From contig NZ_CP133190.1 in the NCBI RefSeq assembly GCF_030913705.1, positions 5,295,501 through 5,359,500 of the forward strand: a stretch of DNA of 64,000 nt. The letters run 5' to 3'. The position numbers and the translations under genes were made by a program. Numbering within the stretch: the first letter of the stretch is position 1; each line of letters opens with the position of its first letter. Positions 17,900 through 26,272 of this stretch are shown piece after piece. The DNA comes from Anaerocolumna sp. MB42-C2. GTDB taxonomy: Bacteria > Bacillota > Clostridia > Lachnospirales > Lachnospiraceae. The notes below the pieces were generated by a model. It was not told the DNA's origin and searched no databases. It worked only from the letters and a program-made list of their open reading frames with translations.

Positions 17900-18748
17900 A
17901 TGGATAATATGATACAAATAAAAGATATTTCACATACTTATGGTGATAAACAGGTATTAAAAGAAGTTAATTTAGATATAAAAAGTAATGAAATCTTTGG
18001 GCTGTTAGGACCGTCCGGAGCTGGTAAAACAACTTTAATAAAAATATTAACTGGTCAGCTTCAAGCAACAAAAGGGAAATCATATATTGATCAACTGGAC
18101 ACAATATATTCGAAAAAGAAAATATATGAAAGAATTGGGGTAATGATGGACATAGCCGGCTTATATGAAAGATTATCCTGCTATGAAAATCTATTACTTT
18201 ATGCTCAAATACATAAAGTCAATAAGCTTTTAATAAATGAAGTTTTAAAAAAAGTTGGTTTACTGGAGGCAATAAATACAGTTGTCTGTAAACTATCGAC
18301 AGGAATGCGTCAACGATTATTATTTGCACGAGCTATTTTACATAGCCCACTGGTATTATTTTTAGATGAACCGACAAGAGGTCTTGATCCTGTTACATCA
18401 GACAGCATACATCAGTTTATAAAAGAAATTAGAGATGAAGATACTACTATCTTTTTATGTACGCATAACATGGAAGAAGCTACTAAATTATGTGATAATA
18501 TTGGATTATTACAGGAAGGTAAAATTATAGAGTATGGAAATCCTAAAGAAATCTGTAGAAAATACAATGAAGAAGATACATTTACTGTTATTTGTAAAAG
18601 CGGTGAACAACTAACGTTGAAAAATAATGAAACCGATAGAGAAAACATAATTCAATTATTCAGGGATAATAATGTAATGTCTATACATTCTTCTGAACCT
18701 AATCTTGAAAGTGTATTTATTAAACTTACTGGGAAAGGATTGGTGTAA
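17900..18748 (+). CDS. ABC exporter ATP-binding protein
   Basis: 282 residues. Walker A GPSGAGKTT near 38, signature LSTGMRQRL near 134, Walker B LVLFLDEPTRGLDP near 152 and the switch His in THNMEEA near 190. The C-terminal tail of about 70 residues is typical of drug, sodium or bacteriocin exporter ATPases of the NatA/CcmA type. The membrane partner begins at the next base. The pair is more AT-rich than its surroundings and next to an insertion sequence, suggesting acquired DNA. Substrate unknown. Confidence 0.93.
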   Translation: MDNMIQIKDISHTYGDKQVLKEVNLDIKSNEIFGLLGPSGAGKTTLIKILTGQLQATKGKSYIDQLDTIYSKKKIYERIGVMMDIAGLYERLSCYENLLLYAQIHKVNKLLINEVLKKVGLLEAINTVVCKLSTGMRQRLLFARAILHSPLVLFLDEPTRGLDPVTSDSIHQFIKEIRDEDTTIFLCTHNMEEATKLCDNIGLLQEGKIIEYGNPKEICRKYNEEDTFTVICKSGEQLTLKNNETDRENIIQLFRDNNVMSIHSSEPNLESVFIKLTGKGLV

Positions 18749-19438
18749 ATGGATTTTATTATTAAAATTTATGCTATAGCAAGAAAAGAAAAATCTGATT
18801 TTATAAAAAATAAAAAAAATTTAATCATGATGGTAATTTTCCCAATTCTTCTATTTATTATATCTATAGCTGAGAAACAATCGAATATTTCATCGATATC
18901 ACCATCTTTTATAACTATGCATATCGTTATGGTTCCATTAATGTGTATGGCTACTATTATAGCAGAAGAAAAGGAAAAGAATACATTAAGAATGTTGATT
19001 TTATCCAATGTTAAACCTTTGGAATATTTAATTGGAATCGGTTTCATTATTTTTATGTTTTCATTAATGGGGTTAGGTGTCTTTAGTGTGATGGATGCTT
19101 TTGGAGAACATCCAAATCATATGATGGAAATTTATTTACTTTTAGGACAAATTTGCTCACTTATAATTGGCGCAATAATTGGTGTTTCAGTGAATAATCA
19201 GGTAAGTGTTACTCCAATTGCACTGCCGCTAATATTAACTTTATTTTTCATTCCTATCTTAGCTCAATCGAATACAATGATTGCTATGTTTTCAAAATAT
19301 TTATTTACAGATGCAATTATGAGGATGCTTATCGCCAATAAATTTTATAGCGATAGCGGAATCATAATACTACTTAATATTTTGGTATTTTCAATATTTT
19401 TTGTTGTTTGCTATAAAAATAAAAAATTAATCCAATGA
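18749..19438 (+). CDS. ABC-2 type exporter membrane subunit
   Basis: 229 residues with about six hydrophobic segments and the typical ABC-2 start, KEKSDFIKNKKNLIMMVIF, then a cytoplasmic EEKEKNTLRMLILSN segment that resembles the ABC-2 coupling region. It abuts the ATPase stop codon directly and so is translationally coupled. Short for the family but apparently complete. The stop codon lies almost on the edge of a dispersed repeat that starts at 19441. Confidence 0.88.
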   Translation: MDFIIKIYAIARKEKSDFIKNKKNLIMMVIFPILLFIISIAEKQSNISSISPSFITMHIVMVPLMCMATIIAEEKEKNTLRMLILSNVKPLEYLIGIGFIIFMFSLMGLGVFSVMDAFGEHPNHMMEIYLLLGQICSLIIGAIIGVSVNNQVSVTPIALPLILTLFFIPILAQSNTMIAMFSKYLFTDAIMRMLIANKFYSDSGIIILLNILVFSIFFVVCYKNKKLIQ

Positions 19439-19440
19439 AA

Positions 19441-19509
19441 CAATCAAAATATAAATTGTTCCAATTGACGGAACCATAATATAAAACTGGCTTTTGACGC
19501 TTGAATCAT
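19441..19509. repeat. Dispersed intergenic repeat, copy 1
   Basis: Aligns without gaps to 21521-21589 with about 7 differences in 69 bases, counted by eye. The shared end reads TGGCTTTTGAC-(G/A)-CT. This copy lacks the inverted left arm seen in the 21.5 kb copy. It starts two bases after the ABC-2 stop codon. Confidence 0.85.
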
Positions 19510-19531
19510 AAAATAAGGCAATATATAAATT

Positions 19532-19563
19532 AAAGCTTCTTCGTTTGACGAAGAAGCTTTTTT
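19532..19563 (+). terminator. Intrinsic terminator after ABC exporter operon
   Basis: Perfect 12-bp stem AAAGCTTCTTCG / CGAAGAAGCTTT with a 5-nt loop, followed by further T residues. Confidence 0.9.
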
Positions 19564-19677
19564 AGGCATAGAACATTATAAACTATAACACAAATAAAAT
19601 TAAAAGTCTAGTAATTTTTTCCTGGTCCGGTACAATGAAGATAGTTAGTTACTGCTCACAGGTAACAAACGCGACGT

Positions 19678-19807
19678 GTTTTTTGTGAATGCATTGTCAC
19701 AAAAAACCGGAGAATTGCAGCGCCAAAACGCTGCCCCCCTCGTTTTGTGTGCATCGCGAAGCGTGTTATTGTACACAACACTGCTGTTTTTTGCAGGGAT
19801 GTGTACA
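19678..19807 (+). other. Cluster of perfect hairpins, candidate structured RNA
   Basis: Three consecutive inverted repeats in 130 bases: GTTTTTTGTGA/TCACAAAAAAC (19678-19707), GCAGCG/CGCTGC (19717-19734), and a two-step hairpin TGTACACA + CTGC / GCAG + TGTGTACA (19770-19807). A small CGC/GCG hairpin lies between the last two. A 70-codon GTG-started frame (19676-19888) runs across it and has one hydrophobic stretch, but it has no convincing ribosome site. The rest of the 19.44-19.97 kb gap holds only the repeat and terminator listed. Confidence 0.5.
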
Positions 19808-19973
19808 GTAACGATAGTTAAGTTAATAAAAATTATTTCTCAAATATCTGGTAAAAGGGGGTGCCATTTTATGTATGGAGACCGGTAAATGGTAACTTAT
19901 AAAAAGATGGATCGATTGATAATTAGTCCGCTGGTATCAGGCGGCAGGAGAGTTAAGAATTAGGAGGTTAGTT

Positions 19974-20624
19974 ATGATTTTATCCGTATCGGACTGGTAT
20001 GAGAAAAAGGAACACATTGAAGAAATGAAAGGCTGGGACAAGGGCAAATTAAAGATCTGGGAACAGCAGGTCACCGACAGGTTTCCGCCGGGAACAAAGA
20101 TACTTGATATCGGAAGTGGATTGGGAAGAGAAGCATTTACACTATATAGACAGGGATTCCTTGTAACCGGACTTGATATTTCAGAATATGCAGTTGAAAA
20201 AGTTAAGGAAGAAGCGGTTAAAGCTGATTACGAAGTAGAATTTTATCACTATAACGGCGAAAAGATTCCCTTTGAAGATGAGACATTTGACGTTGTAATC
20301 ATATGGAATCAGACCTTTGGATTGTTATACGGCGAGGAGTATAAGAAAAGATACATAAGTGAATGTAAGAGGGTTTTAAAGCCTCGAGGGCTGTTCAGCT
20401 ATTCCGGGCATTCTCAGTTATATTTAGAAGAACACTACGATCACTGTCTTAATGGGTTTAAGTTTTACCCATACAGGGAACGGAGTATATACTGGGAGGC
20501 ATTTACTTTGGAACAATTAGAAAATTATGCAAGACAGGCCGGGTTTCACATAGTATTGAGCGGAGAGGGTGAGATCTATGTACCGGAAGACGGTATTATT
20601 CTGCATTGCTTATGTAAAAAATAA
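19974..20624 (+). CDS. Class I SAM-dependent methyltransferase
   Basis: 216 residues with the Rossmann SAM site: motif I ILDIGSGLGREAF near residue 44, the acidic residue ending the next strand in VTGLDISEYA, and motif IV around FDVVIIWNQ. No strong substrate hint. It could act on a small molecule, since the fold is of the Methyltransf_11/25 type with no DNA- or RNA-binding extension. AGGAGG precedes the ATG. A second methyltransferase gene follows 52 bases later. Confidence 0.87.
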   Translation: MILSVSDWYEKKEHIEEMKGWDKGKLKIWEQQVTDRFPPGTKILDIGSGLGREAFTLYRQGFLVTGLDISEYAVEKVKEEAVKADYEVEFYHYNGEKIPFEDETFDVVIIWNQTFGLLYGEEYKKRYISECKRVLKPRGLFSYSGHSQLYLEEHYDHCLNGFKFYPYRERSIYWEAFTLEQLENYARQAGFHIVLSGEGEIYVPEDGIILHCLCKK

Positions 20625-20676
20625 GTGAGTAAATAATTGGGAGCAGGTAGAAATAATAGAAAGGAAAGGGTTAAAA

Positions 20677-21420
20677 ATGAATAGGGACAGTTCAACGGAA
20701 TGCTGGAATAAGATCGGAATTGAAGAATGGGTGGAGAAAGCACAGAACAATGATTTTCGTATGTATTTTATTATGCCTTATACATTGCAGCAGCTTGGAG
20801 AAGTAAAGGGAAAAAATATTCTGGATCTGGGATGTGGAGAGGGAGGATATGCAAGAGCACTTGCTGATAAAGGTGCAATGGTTACTGCTGTTGATTGTTC
20901 GGAAGAATTGTTGTCTTATGTTACTGAGAGAGCGGACAGAGAAGGAGCCAATATAAAGACAATGCTTCGGAATGCGAATCAGTTAGATGAGATTCAGGAT
21001 GGTGGATATGATATTGTTTTATGCTCTATGCTGTTGATGGATGTGGAAGATCTAAACGGAACCTTAAAAGAAATCCATCGGGTATTAAAACCAAAAGGAA
21101 AAGTGTTTATCTCAATTCTACATCCGTGTTATAAGCCGAAAGAAAGCAGGTGGAAATTGGAAGAGGATAATATAAAGGTAGAAATTGCTGATTACTTTAA
21201 CCCCTCAGAATGGCTTGATGAAATAAAGGGGATCAATGTACCTATTGTTTACCGGCATAGGACACTTTCGGATTATGTGAAAGCATTTAACCGGAATGGA
21301 TTTATCTTAACCGATATGAATGAACCCGTTCCGACGGAAGAACAAAGAAAACAATCCGAAAGAATTGGCTGGCTGAGTAAAATACCGATGTACTTGTTTA
21401 TGGAACTTGAAAGTAAATAG
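20677..21420 (+). CDS. Class I SAM-dependent methyltransferase
   Basis: 247 residues. Motif I NILDLGCGEGGYARAL near residue 47, then VTAVDCSEELL, and motif IV YDIVLCSMLLMDVED, with the post-motif HRVLKPKGKVFISILHPCY common to UbiE/BioC-like small-molecule methyltransferases. Length and order are complete. Not clearly related to its neighbour beyond the fold. Both methyltransferases lie between the 19.4 kb and 21.5 kb copies of the dispersed repeat. Confidence 0.87.
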   Translation: MNRDSSTECWNKIGIEEWVEKAQNNDFRMYFIMPYTLQQLGEVKGKNILDLGCGEGGYARALADKGAMVTAVDCSEELLSYVTERADREGANIKTMLRNANQLDEIQDGGYDIVLCSMLLMDVEDLNGTLKEIHRVLKPKGKVFISILHPCYKPKESRWKLEEDNIKVEIADYFNPSEWLDEIKGINVPIVYRHRTLSDYVKAFNRNGFILTDMNEPVPTEEQRKQSERIGWLSKIPMYLFMELESK

Positions 21421-21471
21421 GCAATTGTGAAATAAATAAAAATAATATTGGAGTTTGCAATTGACTGCTAG

Positions 21472-21589
21472 GATTTGAGTGTCAAAAGCCATATATGAAT
21501 GAACTATATTTTGCATCACGCAATCAAAATATAAATTGTGCAAGTTGACGAAACCATAATATAAAATTGGCTTTTGACACTCGAATCAT
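21472..21589. repeat. Dispersed palindromic repeat, copy 2 (complete)
   Basis: Left arm 21472-21491 and right arm 21568-21587 are inverted copies of each other with one mismatch in 20 (right arm TGGCTTTTGACACTC then GAATC). Inside, ACTATATTTTG pairs with CAAAATATAAATT. The right half repeats at 19441-19509. The arrangement resembles a MITE or a REP-like folded element. Non-coding. Confidence 0.8.
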
Positions 21590-21621
21590 GCTTGAAAATA
21601 AATAATAGGAGGAATAATGAT

Positions 21622-22098
21622 ATGGTAACACTCAGGAAAATTACATTGGATAACAGACGGGAGGTATTCCGTCTGGATGTAACACAAGAACAGCAGCATT
21701 ATGTTGCATCGAATCTGTCAAGCGCCGCATCCTGTTATGTATTGGCAACCAACGGGGGTTGTCCTCTGCCGTTTGCTATTTATGCAGATGAACAAATAGT
21801 GGGATTTGTTATGATTGTTTATGGCAATACCGGATATGATCAGCCGGAAATGGCAGAGGGTAATTATTGTATCTTACGCCTGATGATAGGAAAACAATTT
21901 CAGAGACGCGGGTATGGGCGGGAAGCAATGGGGAAAATATTGGAGTACATACGTACCTTTCCTGCGGGACCCGCCAGGTATTGCTGGATATCCTACGAAC
22001 CGGATAATATAGTAGCGAAAAGGCTCTATGAAAGCTTTGGATTTTGGGAGAGCGGGGAGATCTATAATAATGAGCCTGTAGCGGTAATGGAGTTATAA
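21622..22098 (+). CDS. GNAT acetyltransferase, BltD/spermidine acetyltransferase-like
   Basis: 158 residues from the ATG at 21622, which AGGAGG at 21607-21612 defines. A longer frame begins inside the repeat and lacks a site. Typical GNAT order: VGFVMIVYG strand, LRLMIGKQFQRRGYGREAM acetyl-CoA loop, and YEPDNIVAKRLYESFGFWESGE at the end (quoted in parts). Overall pattern resembles polyamine acetyltransferases such as BltD, which is inference. Confidence 0.87.
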   Translation: MVTLRKITLDNRREVFRLDVTQEQQHYVASNLSSAASCYVLATNGGCPLPFAIYADEQIVGFVMIVYGNTGYDQPEMAEGNYCILRLMIGKQFQRRGYGREAMGKILEYIRTFPAGPARYCWISYEPDNIVAKRLYESFGFWESGEIYNNEPVAVMEL

Positions 22099-22186
22099 GT
22101 GTATCTGCCCACGAACAGGTAAGATATTCGTAAGAGCTTTGTATTGTATTTCACAAACATAAGATAATAGTAAATATTTGATGTTC

Positions 22187-22236
22187 TTGACAAAACAGAC
22201 CACATGGTCTAATCTGTATATAGACCATGTGGTCTA
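22187..22236 (+). promoter_or_regulatory. Promoter with twin TetR-type operators
   Basis: The -35 TTGACA (22187-22192) and -10 TAATCT (22210-22215) are 17 bp apart. One operator, AGACCACATGGTCT, fills the spacer (22197-22210). A second, TAGACCATGTGGTCTA (22221-22236), covers the start region and abuts the ribosome site. They are the same site in opposite orientation, 25 bp centre to centre. The natural ligand protein is the TetR regulator encoded at 23509. Confidence 0.85.
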
Positions 22237-22247
22237 AGGAGGGAAAG

Positions 22248-23516
22248 ATGAATATACTATTTTTATGTTTAGGTACAAGAGGTGATGTGCAGCCTTATGT
22301 TGCAATTGGCAAAACAGCGAAAGAGTTCGGACATAAGGTCACCATATGTACCGGTAGATCATTTGAAAACTTTGTGAGAATAAATGGTCTGGAATTTACA
22401 GAATGCAGCTTGGATTTATTGGCCATATTACAAACTCCGGAAGGAAAGCAAGTGTTCGAAGACGGGATGAAACATCCTGTAAAAGCGATGCAATATGCAA
22501 GAAAAGTAATTAATCCCTTATATAGAAAAGCAATGACAGAATTTTATGAAGCATGTCAAACAAACGATGTTATTATATATCACCCGAAAGCATTCGGAGC
22601 TGTTGATATTGCGGAGAAATTAGGTATATTATGTATATCGATGCCGCCGGTACCAATCATTTATCCGATTACAGAATTCCCAAACCTCGCTATATCAACT
22701 AAAAATCTTGGCGGAACAATAAACAAACTAACCTATCAATTGACCAATTCAGGAGCAGAAAGTAATAATATTAAAGATATTAACGAATTTAGGGAAAAAG
22801 TACTTCATTTGGGAAGAAGGAAGTCCGGTGAATATATGATAAAAAGAAATGGATATCCGTTACCTATCATATATCCGATTTCACCCAGCTTGTTTACCGA
22901 TATAAAAGAATTCAGAGAAAAAGTGTATTTATCCGGATTTCCTGTGTTAGAGGATGGGGGAACCCTTGATGAAGAAACAGAAGAATTTTTAAAGTATGGA
23001 AAACAACCAATCATAGTAACTTTTTCATCTATGCCGCTGAAAGATTCACAGTCATTTATGAAAAAAGTAGTTGCTTCTTTATCGGAAAGCGGAAACAGAG
23101 GAATAATTATTACCGGAAATAGCGGAATCAAGATGTCATCAAGCGAAAGCCTTATGATAAAAGAATTTCTGCCCCATGATGCGGTATTTAAGCGGGCAAA
23201 AGGAATTTTACACCATGGAGGGGTCGGGACTATGGCTGCGGCATTGCGAAGCGGAAGGCCGCAGGTGATTATGCCCTTTAATGTAGATCAACCCTTTTGG
23301 GCAAAGAGGTTATATAATTTGGGATATTCCTTAAAACCGCTGAAAGAAAGCGATTCGGAGAAAGAATTTGTAAACAGGTTTATTGCAATGGACAATAAGG
23401 ATATCATTCTTCAATCAGAGAAAATTGCAGCCATTATAAATCAGGAAAAAGCGAACGAAAAAGCAGTGGGATATATAGAACAGCAATATAGGGAATGGTA
23501 CAAACATAATGAATAA
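22248..23516 (+). CDS. Glycosyltransferase, UGT/macrolide-glycosyltransferase type (GT1)
   Basis: 422 residues from the ATG at 22248, preceded by AAGGAGGG; an in-frame ATG at 22227 lies within the operator. GT-B fold: N-terminal LFLCLGTRGDVQPYVAIGK, and a C-terminal nucleotide-sugar block LHHGGVGTMAAALRSGRPQ followed by PFNVDQPFWAKRLYNLG. Such enzymes glycosylate lipids, sterols or antibiotics. Control by its own TetR regulator suggests a response to a toxic hydrophobic compound. Confidence 0.92.
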   Translation: MNILFLCLGTRGDVQPYVAIGKTAKEFGHKVTICTGRSFENFVRINGLEFTECSLDLLAILQTPEGKQVFEDGMKHPVKAMQYARKVINPLYRKAMTEFYEACQTNDVIIYHPKAFGAVDIAEKLGILCISMPPVPIIYPITEFPNLAISTKNLGGTINKLTYQLTNSGAESNNIKDINEFREKVLHLGRRKSGEYMIKRNGYPLPIIYPISPSLFTDIKEFREKVYLSGFPVLEDGGTLDEETEEFLKYGKQPIIVTFSSMPLKDSQSFMKKVVASLSESGNRGIIITGNSGIKMSSSESLMIKEFLPHDAVFKRAKGILHHGGVGTMAAALRSGRPQVIMPFNVDQPFWAKRLYNLGYSLKPLKESDSEKEFVNRFIAMDNKDIILQSEKIAAIINQEKANEKAVGYIEQQYREWYKHNE

Positions 23517-24078
23517 AAGAGAAGCTATCTTATCGGCAGCATTAACAGAATTTAGCAGTAATGATTATGAAAACGCGTCGGTGAATAAGATCATAAAGGA
23601 GGCCAATACCAGCAAGGGCAACTTCTATCATTATTTTAACAATAAAGAAGAATTATATATTGTGTTGTTAGAAGAAGCATGGAGAAAAAAGATGGAAGTT
23701 ATGGTTTTTGCTGATGAAGATGATATCTTTGTTAAACTTCATAATCAAGTAATGGCAGGAATAAAATTTGCGAGAGAAAATCCAGAATATTATCAGCTGA
23801 GCAGAAGATTTGCCAAAGAGAAAAATTTAGAGATATATAATCGGGTATTAAAGGAAATTGCAATGGAAAGCGAGAAAGAGAACGTTGATTTAAACCCACA
23901 AACAAAATATAATAGGTCTATGATTCGGGATGAGTTTCCGAGGGAGTTCGTAGATAACTTTTTATCGCTTGTGTTTAATAATATAAATGAATTAATTAAT
24001 GATACCGATGATATATCAAAAGTGGAAGAAAAGCTGTTACTTTTAATCAAAGTACTAAAAAACGGATTGGAAAGATAA
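23509..24078 (+). CDS. TetR-family transcriptional repressor
   Basis: 189 residues. The N-terminal helix-turn-helix (about 1-50) contains AILSAALTEF, ASVNKIIKEANTSKGNFYHYF and NNKEELY, the classic TetR/AcrR pattern. The C-terminal ligand domain is variable. It overlaps the glycosyltransferase stop by 8 bp and so is made with it, giving autoregulation through the twin operators at 22197 and 22221. Confidence 0.94.
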   Translation: MNKREAILSAALTEFSSNDYENASVNKIIKEANTSKGNFYHYFNNKEELYIVLLEEAWRKKMEVMVFADEDDIFVKLHNQVMAGIKFARENPEYYQLSRRFAKEKNLEIYNRVLKEIAMESEKENVDLNPQTKYNRSMIRDEFPREFVDNFLSLVFNNINELINDTDDISKVEEKLLLLIKVLKNGLER

Positions 24079-24196
24079 AGGCTGACGGAATTGTCTACGG
24101 CTGTTATCTGGATCATATCCATAAGACCTTAGGAAAAATCGGAGATTGTATGATAAAATGACATAGCGATAAGAAATAATCATGGAAGGATAAAAT

Positions 24197-24619
24197 ATGA
24201 TAAGAGAATTTAAAATCAGCGATTTAGAATCGGTTATGAACTTATGGCTTGATACGAATGTACAGGCACATGATTTTATTCCCAAAAGTTACTGGATGGG
24301 AAATTATGACAATGTGAAAGAAATGTTACCCGATGCAACCATTTATGTTTATGAGTCCAACGACATCCTTCAGGGCTTTGTTGGTTTAATAGGCAATTAT
24401 ATTGCAGGAATATTTATTGAGGTGAGCTGTCAATCCATGGGTTTAGGGAAAGCGTTACTCGATTATATTAAGGCAAACCATTCTGAATTAACTTTGCAGG
24501 TTTATAAAAAAAATACCCGTGCGGTTAAATTTTATTTAAGGGAGTCTTTTGTAGTCTCAGTAGAGCAGCAGGATGAAAATACCGGCGAAACAGAACTTGT
24601 AATGTCTTGGACAAAATAA
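24197..24619 (+). CDS. GNAT acetyltransferase
   Basis: 140 residues. IREFKISDLESVMNLWLDTN at the start, FVGLIGNYIAGIFIEVSCQSMGLGKALLDYI carrying a shortened acetyl-CoA loop (quoted in part as QSMGLGKAL), then TLQVYKKNTRAVKFYLRESF. The pattern resembles YjaB-type or amino-acid acetyltransferases. GGAAGGA precedes the ATG. A bidirectional terminator at 24640 separates it from the convergent SIMPL gene. Confidence 0.86.
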   Translation: MIREFKISDLESVMNLWLDTNVQAHDFIPKSYWMGNYDNVKEMLPDATIYVYESNDILQGFVGLIGNYIAGIFIEVSCQSMGLGKALLDYIKANHSELTLQVYKKNTRAVKFYLRESFVVSVEQQDENTGETELVMSWTK

Positions 24620-24639
24620 GCTGAACTCATATATGCAGC

Positions 24640-24672
24640 AAAAAGCAGGCCAAAATTTACGGCCTGCTTTTT
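24640..24672. terminator. Bidirectional intrinsic terminator
   Basis: Perfect 12-bp stem AAAAAGCAGGCC / GGCCTGCTTTTT with a 9-nt loop, giving T runs on both strands between convergent genes. Confidence 0.92.
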
Positions 24673-24684
24673 AGCTGTTATATA

Positions 24685-25431
24685 TTATTCTCCAATTTCA
24701 AAGGTACAATGAACGACAGCCGTGATCTCTTTCTCCAACGATGAGGTATCATTCACTCCAGAATCTTCAATATCATTGGAATATAACGGAGTAATCTGCA
24801 TAACACCCATATCGGCTTTTGTTAAACCACCAAGCTTGCTTCCTGCGTTTTCAGCAATCATCTGTGCACGTTTCTTGGCATCTTTAGTTGCTTCGGCAAG
24901 CATCGTTACCTTTAAATCAGCCAATTTGGTATAGAGATATTGCGGATCATAGGATTGGAACTGTACACCGTCATTCAGAAGTTCAGTAGCACTTCTTGAA
25001 ATCTCTGTCACTTTATCAATTTCAGAGGAACGAATCGTGATGGTTTCGCTTAGATCATAATTATTGATCTCATTTGTCTGTATTCCATTAACATCGTACA
25101 CATAATTAACCATTGTGTTAATTGCTGAAAATACAATATCCTCTTCTTTGATTCCTTTACCCACAAGATATTTTTTTACTTTCTCCCGATCTGTTTCCAG
25201 TTGGGTATAAGCATCCTTAAGTACAGGGGATTGTTTATTGAAATAACCCGTCCATACAATCAGATCCGAAGTGATCTGTTTCTTGGCTGAACCGGTAACT
25301 TCTATACTGGTTCTGGTACTTTTAATCTTAACGAGTCCGTTCACTCCTATCAGCGATGCAGCTACGATACCCGCCATAAGAATCACTGCAACAATGATAT
25401 TTCCTATCATCCTATGTTTGTTATCATTCAT
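24685..25431 (-). CDS. SIMPL-domain (DUF541) exported or membrane-anchored protein
   Basis: 248 residues. An N-terminal membrane anchor (about 8-30, NIIVAVILMAGIVAASLIGV) is followed by the SIMPL/DUF541 domain: TSIEVTGSAKKQITSDLIVW near 40 and KDAKKRAQMIAENAGSKLG near 185, with the final IEDSG...VVHCTFEIGE strand. Family members are extracytoplasmic proteins of unclear function, linked in some cases to oxidative stress. AGGAGG precedes the ATG on the minus strand. Confidence 0.92.
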   Translation of the reverse strand: MNDNKHRMIGNIIVAVILMAGIVAASLIGVNGLVKIKSTRTSIEVTGSAKKQITSDLIVWTGYFNKQSPVLKDAYTQLETDREKVKKYLVGKGIKEEDIVFSAINTMVNYVYDVNGIQTNEINNYDLSETITIRSSEIDKVTEISRSATELLNDGVQFQSYDPQYLYTKLADLKVTMLAEATKDAKKRAQMIAENAGSKLGGLTKADMGVMQITPLYSNDIEDSGVNDTSSLEKEITAVVHCTFEIGE

Positions 25432-26272
25432 AACTATGTATCCTCCTATGATACTATCCTTTTAATACACCTATCTTACTCTCTTGCCTAAAATACTTCA
25501 AGTTTTATTAAATAAAATTAATAATATTAATAAAAACTTAAATATTACCAAATACTGCTACAAGTAGAACAGCAGGTAACAATCATTTTAACACTTTTTT
25601 ATTGTTGAGGTACCTTCTTCATGCCATTCAAAAAACTAGAAAAGTAAAAAAATTATAGATTATAGACATAATAGTTGATGTCTTTTGATTAACTGATATG
25701 ATACCATGTATTTGTTCTATAATTTAGCACAGGAGGGGGGTAAAAATTTGTTTTCACATTTGGCTATGACTAACATGGATGTGGAAACAGTGGCAAAACA
25801 CAAGATACGGCATTTACGAAGAAACAGACAAAAAGGAAGCGGTAACACTAACGATAAACGCAAATAAGGAGATAGAAAAAGACACGAATATAAAACCAGC
25901 AGTGATAGAAACACCGGCTTGAGATGCCTTGTCAGTTACAGATAGATTCAGGCATCCAGGCAGTAGATTTAGCTGAGTAATACAGTATTCACATTCTATT
26001 TGTAATAGTATCCCATTTGCGTATAATATACATATCTATGATATGCCAAAATCGATATAATTGATGGCAGTGTAAACTGCGCACCGAACTCGATCGGCAA
26101 AACAAACATAAAAATGAAGTAACCTCAGAGGACGTGTTTTATGACGATGGCATAAAGGAAGTTACCTCACCTGAGGTGCTTAACCACGTTTCACGTTAGA
26201 AACGATTCAAAAAACGAGGGACCCCGACCTCAGAAAATAAAAGGGGCAAATAATAATAAGGAGGAAATCACT
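25432..26272. other. 841-base gap with decayed coding traces and a possible promoter
   Basis: No intact gene seen. Two short open stretches on the plus strand have coding-like composition. One is a 47-codon frame at 25779-25922, beginning MWKQWQNTRYG and ending KPAVIETPA. The other is an open run at 26071-26199, ending SPEVLNHVSR, with the near-repeated phrases NEVTSEDV and KEVTSPEV. Neither has a normal start and ribosome site, so both look like gene remnants. TTGTAA (26000) and TATAAT (26022-26027) may form the promoter of the esterase gene. Confidence 0.4.
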
